Source of the DNA: JANJUB01 sp031386985
Lineage (GTDB): Bacteria; Armatimonadota; Fimbriimonadia; Fimbriimonadales; Fimbriimonadaceae
Direction of reading: 5' to 3'
Assembly: GCA_031386985.1 (NCBI GenBank)
Contig: JANNCV010000016.1
Location: 1-64,000 of the forward strand
Length of the DNA: 64,000 nt
A program made the translations under genes and the position numbers. Under the pieces are notes generated by a model. That model saw nothing but the letters and a program-made list of their open reading frames with translations, searched no databases and had not been told where the DNA came from. This document shows positions 24,750 through 32,526 of this stretch, piece after piece; the first letter of the stretch is position 1, and each line of letters starts with the position of its first letter.

Positions 24750-26051
24750 ATGCCCGATAATCGAGAGCCAATCCGCAATGGCGGGTTTCGTGATACAACG
24801 AGTTGGTACACCGCTGTTTCCAGCTTGTGGTTTGCCAATAGCTTCAAGTGGTTCATCATGTTCTTCCTGCTTGCTGGGCAGGTAGAAAACGTCGTCCCCG
24901 GAGGGGAAAAGAACTCCTGGTGGGGCCGAATTGTGATGGTGGGAGCGATCTGGGCAATGATCGGCCCTGGGCTCTTCGGCATGCTCAGCGATCGTTGCCA
25001 GTCTCGCTTCGGTCGAAGACGACCCTTTATTGCCATCGGAGGCGCCCTTACCGGTCTCTCGCTCATCTTTTTGGGCCTGGCAGGGCAAGTTTGGATGTTC
25101 TTTGTCGGCTACCTGCTCGTGCAAATTTCTGATGACATAGCCATGGGCCCGTACAGTGCTATCGTTCCCGAGTACATCCCCGAAGAGTCTCGCGGGCGGG
25201 CGGCGGGAATCATGGGATTGTTGAAGCTTATGGCGCAATTTGTTGCCGCCTTGTGTGGTGTGCTGCTCGCAAAGAACATTTTTGGGTTGTACGTGGTGAT
25301 GGCAATGCTAAACGTCGTGTGCGCGCTCTGGGTGTTCTTCACGATAAAGGAAGAGCCATTTATTCGTTCAATCGAGAACACAAAATTCGATCTGGCTCAT
25401 TCCGTGCGAAATTTTTGGAGTCCGTTTCGGCACACCGACTTTCGGTGGATCTGGATCACGAGCTTCCTGAACGCGTTCGGTTTTTACATGATCCTCACTT
25501 ACCTACGGTTCTATCTCAGCGACCGGGTCCTGCCACCATTGCGAGAATCCGGCTCAATCGTGCCCGATTTCATCTTAAAAGACCCACTGGTCGCCGCCAT
25601 TGTGTGCGCCGTAATCATCTCAATTTCGGGTGGTTTTGCCGCATTGATGGCGGGACGGTGGGTCAACAAGATCGGTCGGAAGAAGGTAGTAATCGGGGCG
25701 GGGTGGCTGATGTTTGCGGCCCTAGTCCCCTTCGCCTTGATCCCTAACTATCTGGTGATTTTGGCACTTGCGGTTCCGTTTGGTATGGGTTACGGGGCTT
25801 ACATTTCCTCAGATTGGGCGCTGGTTTCTGATGTTCTAGGCGACGACATCGAATACGGAAAGAATATGGGCCTGTGGCAAATGAGCGTGGCAACCCCCCA
25901 GGTGATTTCCGGTTTCCTCGGGACTTTGCTCGACTTTCTCAATCGCCAATGGGCGGGGCAGTATTATGGCTACACGGCTGTTTTCCTTATAGCTTCGTTC
26001 GGATTCCTTTTCGGCTCCACTCTCGTGAAGCGGATCAAGGGGTCTTCTTAG
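24750..26051 (+). CDS. MFS / GPH-type sugar transporter
   Basis: A 433-residue protein with about twelve membrane helices. GMLSDRCQSRFGRRRPFIAIGG after helix 2 is the signature of the GPH/SLC45-like sugar-cation symporters. SDDIAMGPYSAIVPEYIPEESRGRAAG in the first half supports the same assignment, as does SDWALVSDVLGDDIEYGKNMGLWQ in the second. The substrate is likely a sugar or glycoside, but this is inferred. The next gene (26070) is an aspartylglucosaminidase-like hydrolase in the same direction, 18 bases on, so the pair could serve use of glycopeptide or glycoside material. Confidence 0.86.
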   Translation: MPDNREPIRNGGFRDTTSWYTAVSSLWFANSFKWFIMFFLLAGQVENVVPGGEKNSWWGRIVMVGAIWAMIGPGLFGMLSDRCQSRFGRRRPFIAIGGALTGLSLIFLGLAGQVWMFFVGYLLVQISDDIAMGPYSAIVPEYIPEESRGRAAGIMGLLKLMAQFVAALCGVLLAKNIFGLYVVMAMLNVVCALWVFFTIKEEPFIRSIENTKFDLAHSVRNFWSPFRHTDFRWIWITSFLNAFGFYMILTYLRFYLSDRVLPPLRESGSIVPDFILKDPLVAAIVCAVIISISGGFAALMAGRWVNKIGRKKVVIGAGWLMFAALVPFALIPNYLVILALAVPFGMGYGAYISSDWALVSDVLGDDIEYGKNMGLWQMSVATPQVISGFLGTLLDFLNRQWAGQYYGYTAVFLIASFGFLFGSTLVKRIKGSS

Positions 26052-26069
26052 GTACGCTTTGCGCGCACA

Positions 26070-26972
26070 ATGACCCTCATTCTCTCCACCTGGGATAAGC
26101 CCGGAAAAGTTGCTATTGACGCCGCCTGGGCTGCTCGATCCGCCGGAGCCGATCTCCGAACGACGCTGGAAAAAGGCCTTGCCGCGGCTGAGCTGGACCC
26201 CGAAATGGTCGCGATCGGCCTGGGATCCCTTCCAAATGCGGATGGCGAGCTTGAACTCGACGCCGCGATGATGGATGGGGCGGACTTATCGTCCGGGGCA
26301 GTTTGCGCGGTGAGGGGTATTTGCCCGGTGATAAGCGTGGCGCGTAAGGTGATGGAAGAGACACCCCATTGCATGCTGGCGGGAGAACAAGCTCGCAGAT
26401 TTGCGATTAAACACGGATTCAAACCACAAAACCTCATGACCGCCCAGAATTGCGCTTGGTATCAAGAGTGGGCGGAACGAACAAACAAGGACGACGTGGA
26501 ATACGTTCACTCTCTCACTGATCGAATCATGTCCCAAGCCGATCATCATGGCGATACTGTAACCATGCTTGCACTTGAAACGCCCGGCCACTGTGTAGCG
26601 GCAAGCGCCACTAGCGGATTGGCCTGGAAACTTCCGGGAAGGGTCGGAGATTCCCCGATTATTGGGGCGGGAATCTATGCCGACGATGAAGTTGGAGCGG
26701 CGGGGGCGACGGGCTGGGGCGAGGAACTCTGGCGCAATGTGTCGTCGTTCCGAACCATTGAATACATGCGAGCAGGATTGACCCCCCGGCAGGCTTGCCA
26801 AAAGACGATTGCAGAAATGGTCAGAAGGCGACCGCAAGCCGGCGAAACCATGAGCGTCGTGTTCGCGCTCTCGAGAGATGGCGAGTTTGGAGCCGCGACG
26901 ACCCTCAATACGTTCCATTTGTGGGCTTGTACTGATGGAAAAATGGAGTGTTTTGAAACGAATCCGGCTTAA
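26070..26972 (+). CDS. N4-(beta-N-acetylglucosaminyl)-L-asparaginase-like Ntn hydrolase
   Basis: A 300-residue protein of the asparaginase type 2/aspartylglucosaminidase family. The self-cleavage site and nucleophile Thr are in HGDTVTMLALE (about residues 153-163), giving alpha and beta chains. Around it are HCVAASATSGLAWKLPGRVGD and SPIIGAGIYADDEVGAAGATGWGE, the substrate-binding blocks. The family hydrolyses the GlcNAc-Asn bond of glycopeptides or beta-aspartyl peptides. No clear signal peptide is present (MTLILSTWDKPGKVAID), so the enzyme looks cytosolic, which agrees with uptake by the adjacent transporter. Confidence 0.9.
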   Translation: MTLILSTWDKPGKVAIDAAWAARSAGADLRTTLEKGLAAAELDPEMVAIGLGSLPNADGELELDAAMMDGADLSSGAVCAVRGICPVISVARKVMEETPHCMLAGEQARRFAIKHGFKPQNLMTAQNCAWYQEWAERTNKDDVEYVHSLTDRIMSQADHHGDTVTMLALETPGHCVAASATSGLAWKLPGRVGDSPIIGAGIYADDEVGAAGATGWGEELWRNVSSFRTIEYMRAGLTPRQACQKTIAEMVRRRPQAGETMSVVFALSRDGEFGAATTLNTFHLWACTDGKMECFETNPA

Positions 26973-26978
26973 TCCGCT

Positions 26979-26984
26979 TATAAT
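26979..26984 (+). promoter_or_regulatory. Consensus -10 element, leaderless start of DUF1111 gene
   Basis: A perfect TATAAT ends 7 bases before the ATG at 26992. TTGAAA lies at 26953-26958, 20 bases further up, which is long for a normal -35 spacing. Confidence 0.6.
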
Positions 26985-26991
26985 AGGTTAG

Positions 26992-28059
26992 ATGAAATCG
27001 GTTATCTTCTTGATCTTTGGGGCGGGGCTTGCCGCCACCCAATTTGATACTGGTCCCGCCACGGTCGGGGGTAGGCTGGGGCAGGCGGTTGAGGGATTGA
27101 CTCCCGAAGAGCAAACGGCGTTTTCGACGGGGCGGCGGTTGTTTTCAAAAATTTGGTCAGCGGAAGGGAAAGCGTTCTTCAATTCCAGTTCGTGCGTTAG
27201 TTGCCATTCCGAACCTAATTTCGGCGGTTTTTCCGCGAGCCCCTTTAATCACGTCTTCTTTGTCGAAGATAAAAAGAATCCGGGCGGCATGAGCACCTTC
27301 TCGTGGCTTGAGCAAAACAATGGGCGGCTGGTTGGCCAACGCCTGCCGTTTGGCGATTATGAGGTGCGAAAGCCCCAACAGTTGTACGGCATTGGCCTAC
27401 TTGAAGCGGTTCCGGAAAGCGAGATTCTAAAGGCAGCCGATCCTAATGATATGAACGAGGATGGCATCAGTGGTCGGGCTCTGATGATTGATGGCAAGAT
27501 TGGACGTTTTGGATGGAAAGCCAACGTTCCGACGATCTCAGATTTCACCAAGGGAGCTTTCAAAGCCGAGATCGGTTTAACTATTGGCAAAGGAACTGGT
27601 ACAAATCTGCTCACCGAGGACGGCGTGAATTCGGTCGTAACCATGACCCGGCTTCTCGCCCCGCCAAGGGCAAAGGCGATTGAGGAGGCGGGCAAAAAGA
27701 TGTTCGATACCGTGGGATGCGCGTCTTGCCATACGCCGCAACTCAGGACCGGCGACTCAACACTATCGGCTCTAAAGAACAAACTGATCGAGCCCTATTC
27801 CGATATGCTCCTCCACGACGTGGCCCGCGGAAAGCCAACCCTCACCACGACCGGCCCCGCCAATCGAAGAGAATATCGAACCGCTCCGCTGTGGGGGATT
27901 GGGCGAATTTCTGGCCCCTATTTTCATGATGGTTCGACAAAAACTTTAGAAGAAGCCGTTGATCGCCATGAGGGAGAGGCTCTGAGTATCCGAGATAAAT
28001 ATAGGAAACTCAGCGCGAGTGATAAAAAACTCTTGCTCGATTTCCTAAAAGGGCTCTAA
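26992..28059 (+). CDS. DUF1111 di-heme c-type cytochrome (thiol-oxidoreductase-like)
   Basis: A 355-residue secreted protein with a short N-terminal hydrophobic stretch (MKSVIFLIFGAGLAATQ). It has two heme c sites, CVSCHSEPNFGG (about residue 64) and CASCHTPQL (about 243). The pattern is the di-heme DUF1111 family: GRALMIDGKIGRFGWKANVPT, TAPLWGIGRISGPYFHDGST and LEEAVDRHEGEA. The family is predicted to carry electrons in the periplasm, possibly like di-heme peroxidases, but the substrate is unknown. Its stop at 28057-28059 lies 1 base before the apparent start of the YCII gene. Confidence 0.9.
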   Translation: MKSVIFLIFGAGLAATQFDTGPATVGGRLGQAVEGLTPEEQTAFSTGRRLFSKIWSAEGKAFFNSSSCVSCHSEPNFGGFSASPFNHVFFVEDKKNPGGMSTFSWLEQNNGRLVGQRLPFGDYEVRKPQQLYGIGLLEAVPESEILKAADPNDMNEDGISGRALMIDGKIGRFGWKANVPTISDFTKGAFKAEIGLTIGKGTGTNLLTEDGVNSVVTMTRLLAPPRAKAIEEAGKKMFDTVGCASCHTPQLRTGDSTLSALKNKLIEPYSDMLLHDVARGKPTLTTTGPANRREYRTAPLWGIGRISGPYFHDGSTKTLEEAVDRHEGEALSIRDKYRKLSASDKKLLLDFLKGL

Positions 28060-28060
28060 G

Positions 28061-28411
28061 ATCGAAGATTACATCATCTTTCTGCGCCCGTCGCGAGACA
28101 ATTTTCCAGAAGACGTGACGGACGAGGAGAGCGAAAAGGTGGCGGCACACTTTGACCACCTTAATCGCTTATTGAACAGCGGGAACATCCTTCTCGGTGG
28201 TCGCACGATGGGTGATCGCCCTTACGCCGTCGTCTTGTTTCGTGCGCGCAGCTACGCCGAGGCGCAGTCCTTCGTAGACGAAGACCCGGCGGTAAAAGCG
28301 GGCGTTTTCGTGGCCGATTTACAGCCTTTCCGCATCGCCCTGATGCACGAGTTCCTGGCGAGCCAAAGAGAAATGGAAGCCACCATGGACCGATCCCGCG
28401 CCGGGATCTAG
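28061..28411 (+). CDS. YCII-family protein; apparent ATC start
   Basis: YCII domain protein with a ferredoxin-like fold and unknown substrate. From the GTG at 28115 the product would be 98 residues and lack the first beta strand. The frame is open upstream and reads IEDYIIFLRPSRDNFP, which matches the conserved YCII beginning (xYxxxLRP). That N-terminus begins at ATC 28061, directly after the stop of the DUF1111 gene and behind AAAGGG. No ATG, GTG or TTG lies between the preceding in-frame stop and 28115. The conserved body includes FDHLNRLLNSGNILLGG and AQSFVDEDPAVKAGVF. It is 116 residues from ATC. Confidence 0.78.
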   Translation: MEDYIIFLRPSRDNFPEDVTDEESEKVAAHFDHLNRLLNSGNILLGGRTMGDRPYAVVLFRARSYAEAQSFVDEDPAVKAGVFVADLQPFRIALMHEFLASQREMEATMDRSRAGI

Positions 28412-28421
28412 ATTCTTCTGC

Positions 28422-28427
28422 AATACT
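28422..28427 (+). promoter_or_regulatory. Putative -10 element, leaderless start of recJ
   Basis: AATACT ends 6 bases before the ATG at 28434. The first base departs from TANNNT. Confidence 0.4.
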
Positions 28428-28433
28428 AGACGT

Positions 28434-30173
28434 ATGACAACGTCTTTGGTGCCTCTTCGCATCTATTCATTCCCCCGTGATGCGGCGAAGGAGGCTTTGT
28501 TGCAATCGGAGCTCGGGGTTCCTAGTGCGGTTGCGGCGATTTTGGTTCGGCGTGGATACGAGGACCCCGTTGCGGCTGACCGCTTTTTGAATCCAAAAAT
28601 GGATCAACTTGGCGATCCCCGGTTGCTTCCTGATTATGCCCAAGCGCGCGATGAAATTCTTAAGGCCCGCGAAAGCAAGGAGCTGATCTTTGTTCATGGC
28701 GATTACGATGTAGATGGCGTAACTAGCGCGAGTCTGCTCGCCCGATTCCTGGACAATATTGGCTGCAACGTTTTCGCTCACGTTCCCCATCGGATGAAGG
28801 AGGGCTATGGCATCCACCTGAGCGCAGTCGAAAAAGCCAAGGAAATGGGAGCGAAGCTGTTTCTCACCTGCGACTGTGGCATTGGCGCGCATGAGCAAGT
28901 TGACGCCGCGTTAGAAGCAGGGATGCGGGTGGTTGTAACCGATCACCACTTGGTGGGCGATACCTTGCCTAACGCTCACGCCATTGTGAACCCCCATCGC
29001 AAGGATTCGATTTATCCCTATAAGGACCTGTGCGGCGCGGGTGTGGTTTTTCGGCTTTGCGAAGGGATTGCACGTGAACTTGAGTTGCCGATCGAAAAAT
29101 ATCACGAGCACTTTCTGGACTTAGCCGTGCTTGGAACGGTCGCTGACGTGATGCCCCTCACCGGCGAAAACCGTATCATTACCAAATTTGGCTTGGAGGC
29201 GCTGGTCAAGACCAAGAAGAAGGGTTTGATGGCCCTGAAACTAGTGTCCGAGCTACACGAGAAGGACAAACTCAAAGCGGGCAACATCGGCTTCCAACTT
29301 GGCCCCCGGCTGAACGCAACCGGCCGAATTGATGATGCCGCCCGCTCGCTGGAGCTCCTCATGACCAAGGATGAGGCGGTGGCCAAGAAGCTCGCCAACG
29401 AAGTGGACGAGATTAACAAGAAGCGTAAAGATCGTCAGAAAGAGATGGTGGATGAAGCGATCGCCTACGTCGAGACCCTCAATATCGAGTCGCTTTTTGC
29501 CATCGTCGTCGGGAGCGATCAATGGCATCCGGGCATCATCGGCCTTGTTGCGGGCAAGCTTGTGGAGAAATTCGGACGTCCCGCGTTCGCCATGAGCTAC
29601 GACAGTGAAACGGGCGACGTTCGGTGCTCCGCGCGCTCGATTCCGGGGTTTCACCTGGGCGATGCCATTCGGGCTCATTCTCACTTATTGAGCGGGGGTG
29701 GACACGCCATGGCCGCCGGTTTTGGTGCGCGGCTGGAAGATGCTGAGCAGATCGCAGAATCGCTCAACGCTTATGCCGGGGCGATGCTCACTTCAGAGGA
29801 CTTTGAGCCAATGGTTGAGGTGGATGCTGAGGTTGAAGGAAACGAGCTTACGCTAAAAGATGTGATGGCAATGGAAGCACTCGAACCATTCGGTCAGGGC
29901 AACCCGGCTCCAACTTTTTGCGTCCGTGGTTGCACGCTACACGAACTCGTTCCTTGCAAAAACGAGTCACTGAAAGCGAGAATCACCCCACCCGACGGGG
30001 GAACCGTTACCGGTTTCTACAATAATCCCAACCCGCCGGCCTGGTACGAGCCCCGTAGCGAAGTGGACGTAATTTTCAAGGCGGAGCTCAACGAATGGAA
30101 TGGAACGGTGAAACCGCAATGGAAACTGTTGCACCTCGAGCTCGCGAGTTCTGCCGCCGGGGCAACCAAGTAA
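28434..30173 (+). CDS. recJ: Single-stranded-DNA-specific exonuclease RecJ
   Basis: A 579-residue 5'-3' exonuclease acting in recombination and mismatch repair. The DHH domain motifs are FVHGDYDVDGVTSASLLARF (about 81-100), TCDCGIGAHEQ, VVTDHHLVGD and NPHRKDSIYPYKDLCGAGV. The DHHA1 domain shows RCSARSIPGFHLGDAI and LLSGGGHAMAAGFG. The C-terminal OB fold covers EALEPFGQGNPAPTFCVRG onward. Length is typical. It is cytosolic. A possible terminator hairpin overlaps the stop. Confidence 0.96.
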   Translation: MTTSLVPLRIYSFPRDAAKEALLQSELGVPSAVAAILVRRGYEDPVAADRFLNPKMDQLGDPRLLPDYAQARDEILKARESKELIFVHGDYDVDGVTSASLLARFLDNIGCNVFAHVPHRMKEGYGIHLSAVEKAKEMGAKLFLTCDCGIGAHEQVDAALEAGMRVVVTDHHLVGDTLPNAHAIVNPHRKDSIYPYKDLCGAGVVFRLCEGIARELELPIEKYHEHFLDLAVLGTVADVMPLTGENRIITKFGLEALVKTKKKGLMALKLVSELHEKDKLKAGNIGFQLGPRLNATGRIDDAARSLELLMTKDEAVAKKLANEVDEINKKRKDRQKEMVDEAIAYVETLNIESLFAIVVGSDQWHPGIIGLVAGKLVEKFGRPAFAMSYDSETGDVRCSARSIPGFHLGDAIRAHSHLLSGGGHAMAAGFGARLEDAEQIAESLNAYAGAMLTSEDFEPMVEVDAEVEGNELTLKDVMAMEALEPFGQGNPAPTFCVRGCTLHELVPCKNESLKARITPPDGGTVTGFYNNPNPPAWYEPRSEVDVIFKAELNEWNGTVKPQWKLLHLELASSAAGATK

Positions 30174-30199
30174 ACTCCTAACGCATAAAATGGGAGTTT
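30172..30199 (+). terminator. Possible terminator hairpin after recJ
   Basis: AAACTCC (30172-30178) pairs with GGAGTTT (30193-30199) around a 14-base loop; the second arm ends in TTTT. The stem is only 7 bp and AT-rich, so the call is weak. Confidence 0.3.
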
Positions 30200-30238
30200 T
30201 CCGTTAAGTCCATCTTCGCCATCTCCGCGCAAGGTTTT

Positions 30239-30871
30239 TTGCAGAATTGGCGGCCCATGGCTTTGGTATGGGGGGTTGCGTTTGGGTTGGTGGCGGCTTA
30301 TTATAACGTTCCGGCGGTTGCTTCGGCGGCGACGGAATTGCAGGCATTCAAGGCTTCCCTCGGACTTGGGTTTGCGGCGATGGCGGGATTTGTGGCGGGC
30401 GGCATTCTTCCAGAGTTTGCGAAAGTTCTGACTGGAACTTTGGCGAAAGGAGAAAACGCATGGGGCGAAGCCTTTTTCCGAGGTTTTGTTTGGATTGGCC
30501 TTGCGATGATGGTAGATGTATTCTACGGTTTGCAGGCGAACTGGTTTGGCGTGGGCAATGGGTTTTCAACTCTGGCCCTAAAGACCGCCGTTGATATGTT
30601 CGTTTTCGCTCCCCTTCTGTTCGTGCCTTACACCGTTGGGATGTTCGTGTTTCGCCGCGAGAAATGGAGCATCGCGTCTTTCTTTTCCGTTTGGACTCCT
30701 GCTGGTTGGAGGCGCGAAGTGTTGCCAACCTATGTTCCAAACGTTTGTTTTTGGATTGTTGTGCTCCTAGCCGTATACGCTCTTCCCACAGACTTGCAAT
30801 ATCCGATGTCCGCTCTTGCGACGGCTTGTTGGAGCATTCTATTCACGTTCCTGATTAAAAGATCGAGTTAG
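30239..30871 (+). CDS. Hypothetical polytopic membrane protein
   Basis: A 210-residue protein with about five or six hydrophobic segments, such as LVWGVAFGLVAAYYNVPAVA, GLGFAAMAGFVAGGILPEFA, GFVWIGLAMMVDVFYGLQ and VCFWIVVLLAVYALPTDLQY. No family motif is recognised. The start is uncertain. The TTG at 30239 follows AAGG with good spacing, an ATG lies at 30257, and the frame also stays open upstream through VKSIFAISAQG without a standard start. It lies alone between recJ and the split lipoprotein gene. Confidence 0.65.
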   Translation: MQNWRPMALVWGVAFGLVAAYYNVPAVASAATELQAFKASLGLGFAAMAGFVAGGILPEFAKVLTGTLAKGENAWGEAFFRGFVWIGLAMMVDVFYGLQANWFGVGNGFSTLALKTAVDMFVFAPLLFVPYTVGMFVFRREKWSIASFFSVWTPAGWRREVLPTYVPNVCFWIVVLLAVYALPTDLQYPMSALATACWSILFTFLIKRSS

Positions 30872-30928
30872 CGTTTAGCTGAGTCGCTTGTCTCTTACTC
30901 TCATGAGGCAGATTTCTTGGCGGCGGCG

Positions 30929-30934
30929 TACAAT
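30929..30934 (+). promoter_or_regulatory. Putative -10 element, leaderless start of lipoprotein gene
   Basis: TACAAT ends 6 bases before the GTG at 30941; that GTG begins the best lipoprotein signal peptide, so the box helps decide the start. Confidence 0.55.
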
Positions 30935-30940
30935 GCAAGT

Positions 30941-31225
30941 GTGGGTCGAGGAATCCTCTACTTTGTTTTGCTCATAGCTGCAGGCTGCAGTTCACCCACT
31001 CGTGGTTCCGCAAAGGTGACACCCATGAGTGGTGGCTCCTTCCTCGGAAAATGGGTTTGTTTAGCCGACAACGTTAACACGAACCCCCAAGCGACAATGG
31101 AGTTTCGAACTGATGGAACCGTAGAGTTTCGGGAAGCACTGAAGGAACCAATCGTAATGCGTTATCGCGGCGAGCCCGGAACACAATGGTTCGCCCGCAG
31201 AAAGAAAGAGCTGAAGGCGTGTTGA
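30941..31225 (+). CDS. Lipoprotein N-terminal part, probably frameshifted from the following ORF
   Basis: A 94-residue product from the GTG at 30941. GRGILYFVLLIAAGCSS is a lipoprotein signal with lipobox LIAAGC. It is followed by GGSFLGKWVCLADN and ATMEFRTDGTVEFREALK, the start of a lipocalin-like or beta-barrel domain that then breaks off at a TGA. The next ORF overlaps by 40 bases in another frame and continues with plausible partner strands (QLKFDPERQTLSN, QLWCRPGDE). I infer one original protein divided by a frameshift or sequence error between 31186 and 31225. Two coupled genes are the alternative. Confidence 0.6.
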   Translation: MGRGILYFVLLIAAGCSSPTRGSAKVTPMSGGSFLGKWVCLADNVNTNPQATMEFRTDGTVEFREALKEPIVMRYRGEPGTQWFARRKKELKAC

Positions 31226-32454
31226 AGAGCGTTGAGGACTATGGGGGTTGGACGCGTCCCGGCGTGCAAATGATTAGTTTCGCTGAGCTAAAAAAGGGCG
31301 ACTTCACTGACTCTGGAGGTAGCCAATTGAAGTTTGACCCTGAACGCCAAACCCTGTCGAACCCGATTACTCAACTCTGGTGTCGGCCCGGCGACGAAGC
31401 GAAGATTCGTCAGTTATCCGGGATGGACGCACGGGAAACGGAACAGAAGCTGGCCGCAGAAGCACGTAATGCGTGGCGACCGGAGAAAGATATAACTGTG
31501 AGATGGCGTCAAGTTTGGAAAACGAACCTGGTCGCCCGTGACCGTGGTCGTTATTCTGTTGAAATTGCCGATTCGGTACTTGGAGAGGAGCCGGTCATCT
31601 TCGCAACGGCTCCGAACAAGCTTGTAAAAATCAATGCGGCCGGTCGCATTCTCATGCAATCGCCTATAGAAAATGGACACGGCGATCTTCTCGTTATCGG
31701 AAGGAAGAAGGGAAAAGCGGTCGTGGCCGAATTCAGCACCTGGTCACATGCGCTTCGAGCGCGGGACGCTGCGGGCAAATTCCTTTGGGCATTCGACTCT
31801 GTCAATCGGGGAATCAACTGGGTGGCGTCGGTTGCCATTGATGCTAAAGATTCGGGATTTGCCATCGGATTCGTTGGCGGGTCGATTGAGTTTTTGGGAC
31901 CCGATGGCAAGAGTCGTTGGAAGAAGGGCTTAGATGGAAATATCTGGAGCATTAGTGCCGCGAGGCTGTCTCGAACCGGACCGCAACACATTGTGTGCGT
32001 GAGCCGCGATGGGGCCATCGCCTTCGATATTGCAGGCAATCAAACTCAAAGTTATGGACCTGAAGATATCGGGTGTGTTGCTGCCGCCGACTTGGATAGC
32101 GATAGCGTAGACGAAATCCTGACCCTGGGAACAACAGTGGCTAGCGGACTGAACGTAGGTGTCTTTTGGGCTGATGGAAAGCGGAAGTGGTCAAGCAGTG
32201 GTAAAGATTCTGGACTTGATGTTGCGTTTTTGGAAGGCAAACCATTCGTAGTTGGCGATTTTGGGTCGGGGACTACTCTGGGGGTCGCGACCTCACGAGC
32301 GATTCGATTCTTCGAGCCAGGCGGCAAGTTGCTTGGAGACTTCGACGTTAGGGAAGAAATTCTTGCCGTCGCCTCGCTACCTCAAAGTGGCAAGCATAGC
32401 GTCCTGATAATTCGAACTCGAAAAGAACTCCGTTGCTATGAACTACGCCAATAG
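31186..32454 (+). CDS. Beta-propeller/FG-GAP-like protein, C-terminal part of split gene
   Basis: A 422-residue ORF opening in the overlap with the lipoprotein fragment. Residues 1-75 seem to finish the N-terminal beta domain. From about 115 on there are repeated propeller blades (EPVIFATAPNKLVKINAAGR, KFLWAFDSVNRGINWVASVA, GGSIEFLGPDGKSRWKKGLDG). One blade has the Ca-binding FG-GAP/VCBS-type loop AADLDSDSVDEILTLG. It has no signal peptide of its own, which supports its being the body of the upstream lipoprotein. It is probably anchored on the outer face of a membrane. Binding partner unknown. Confidence 0.65.
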   Translation: MVRPQKERAEGVLKSVEDYGGWTRPGVQMISFAELKKGDFTDSGGSQLKFDPERQTLSNPITQLWCRPGDEAKIRQLSGMDARETEQKLAAEARNAWRPEKDITVRWRQVWKTNLVARDRGRYSVEIADSVLGEEPVIFATAPNKLVKINAAGRILMQSPIENGHGDLLVIGRKKGKAVVAEFSTWSHALRARDAAGKFLWAFDSVNRGINWVASVAIDAKDSGFAIGFVGGSIEFLGPDGKSRWKKGLDGNIWSISAARLSRTGPQHIVCVSRDGAIAFDIAGNQTQSYGPEDIGCVAAADLDSDSVDEILTLGTTVASGLNVGVFWADGKRKWSSSGKDSGLDVAFLEGKPFVVGDFGSGTTLGVATSRAIRFFEPGGKLLGDFDVREEILAVASLPQSGKHSVLIIRTRKELRCYELRQ

Positions 32455-32526
32455 GCTTCCCGTGCCAACCGACCCACGCCGCAAACGTAGCGAGGGTTTT
32501 GGGCGTCTGTCACAATAGAGGATGAA

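Noticed and set aside
31186..31225. Programmed -1 frameshift signal
   Set aside because: The A-rich run does not form an X-XXY-YYZ heptamer in the right frame, and no clear downstream hairpin was found.
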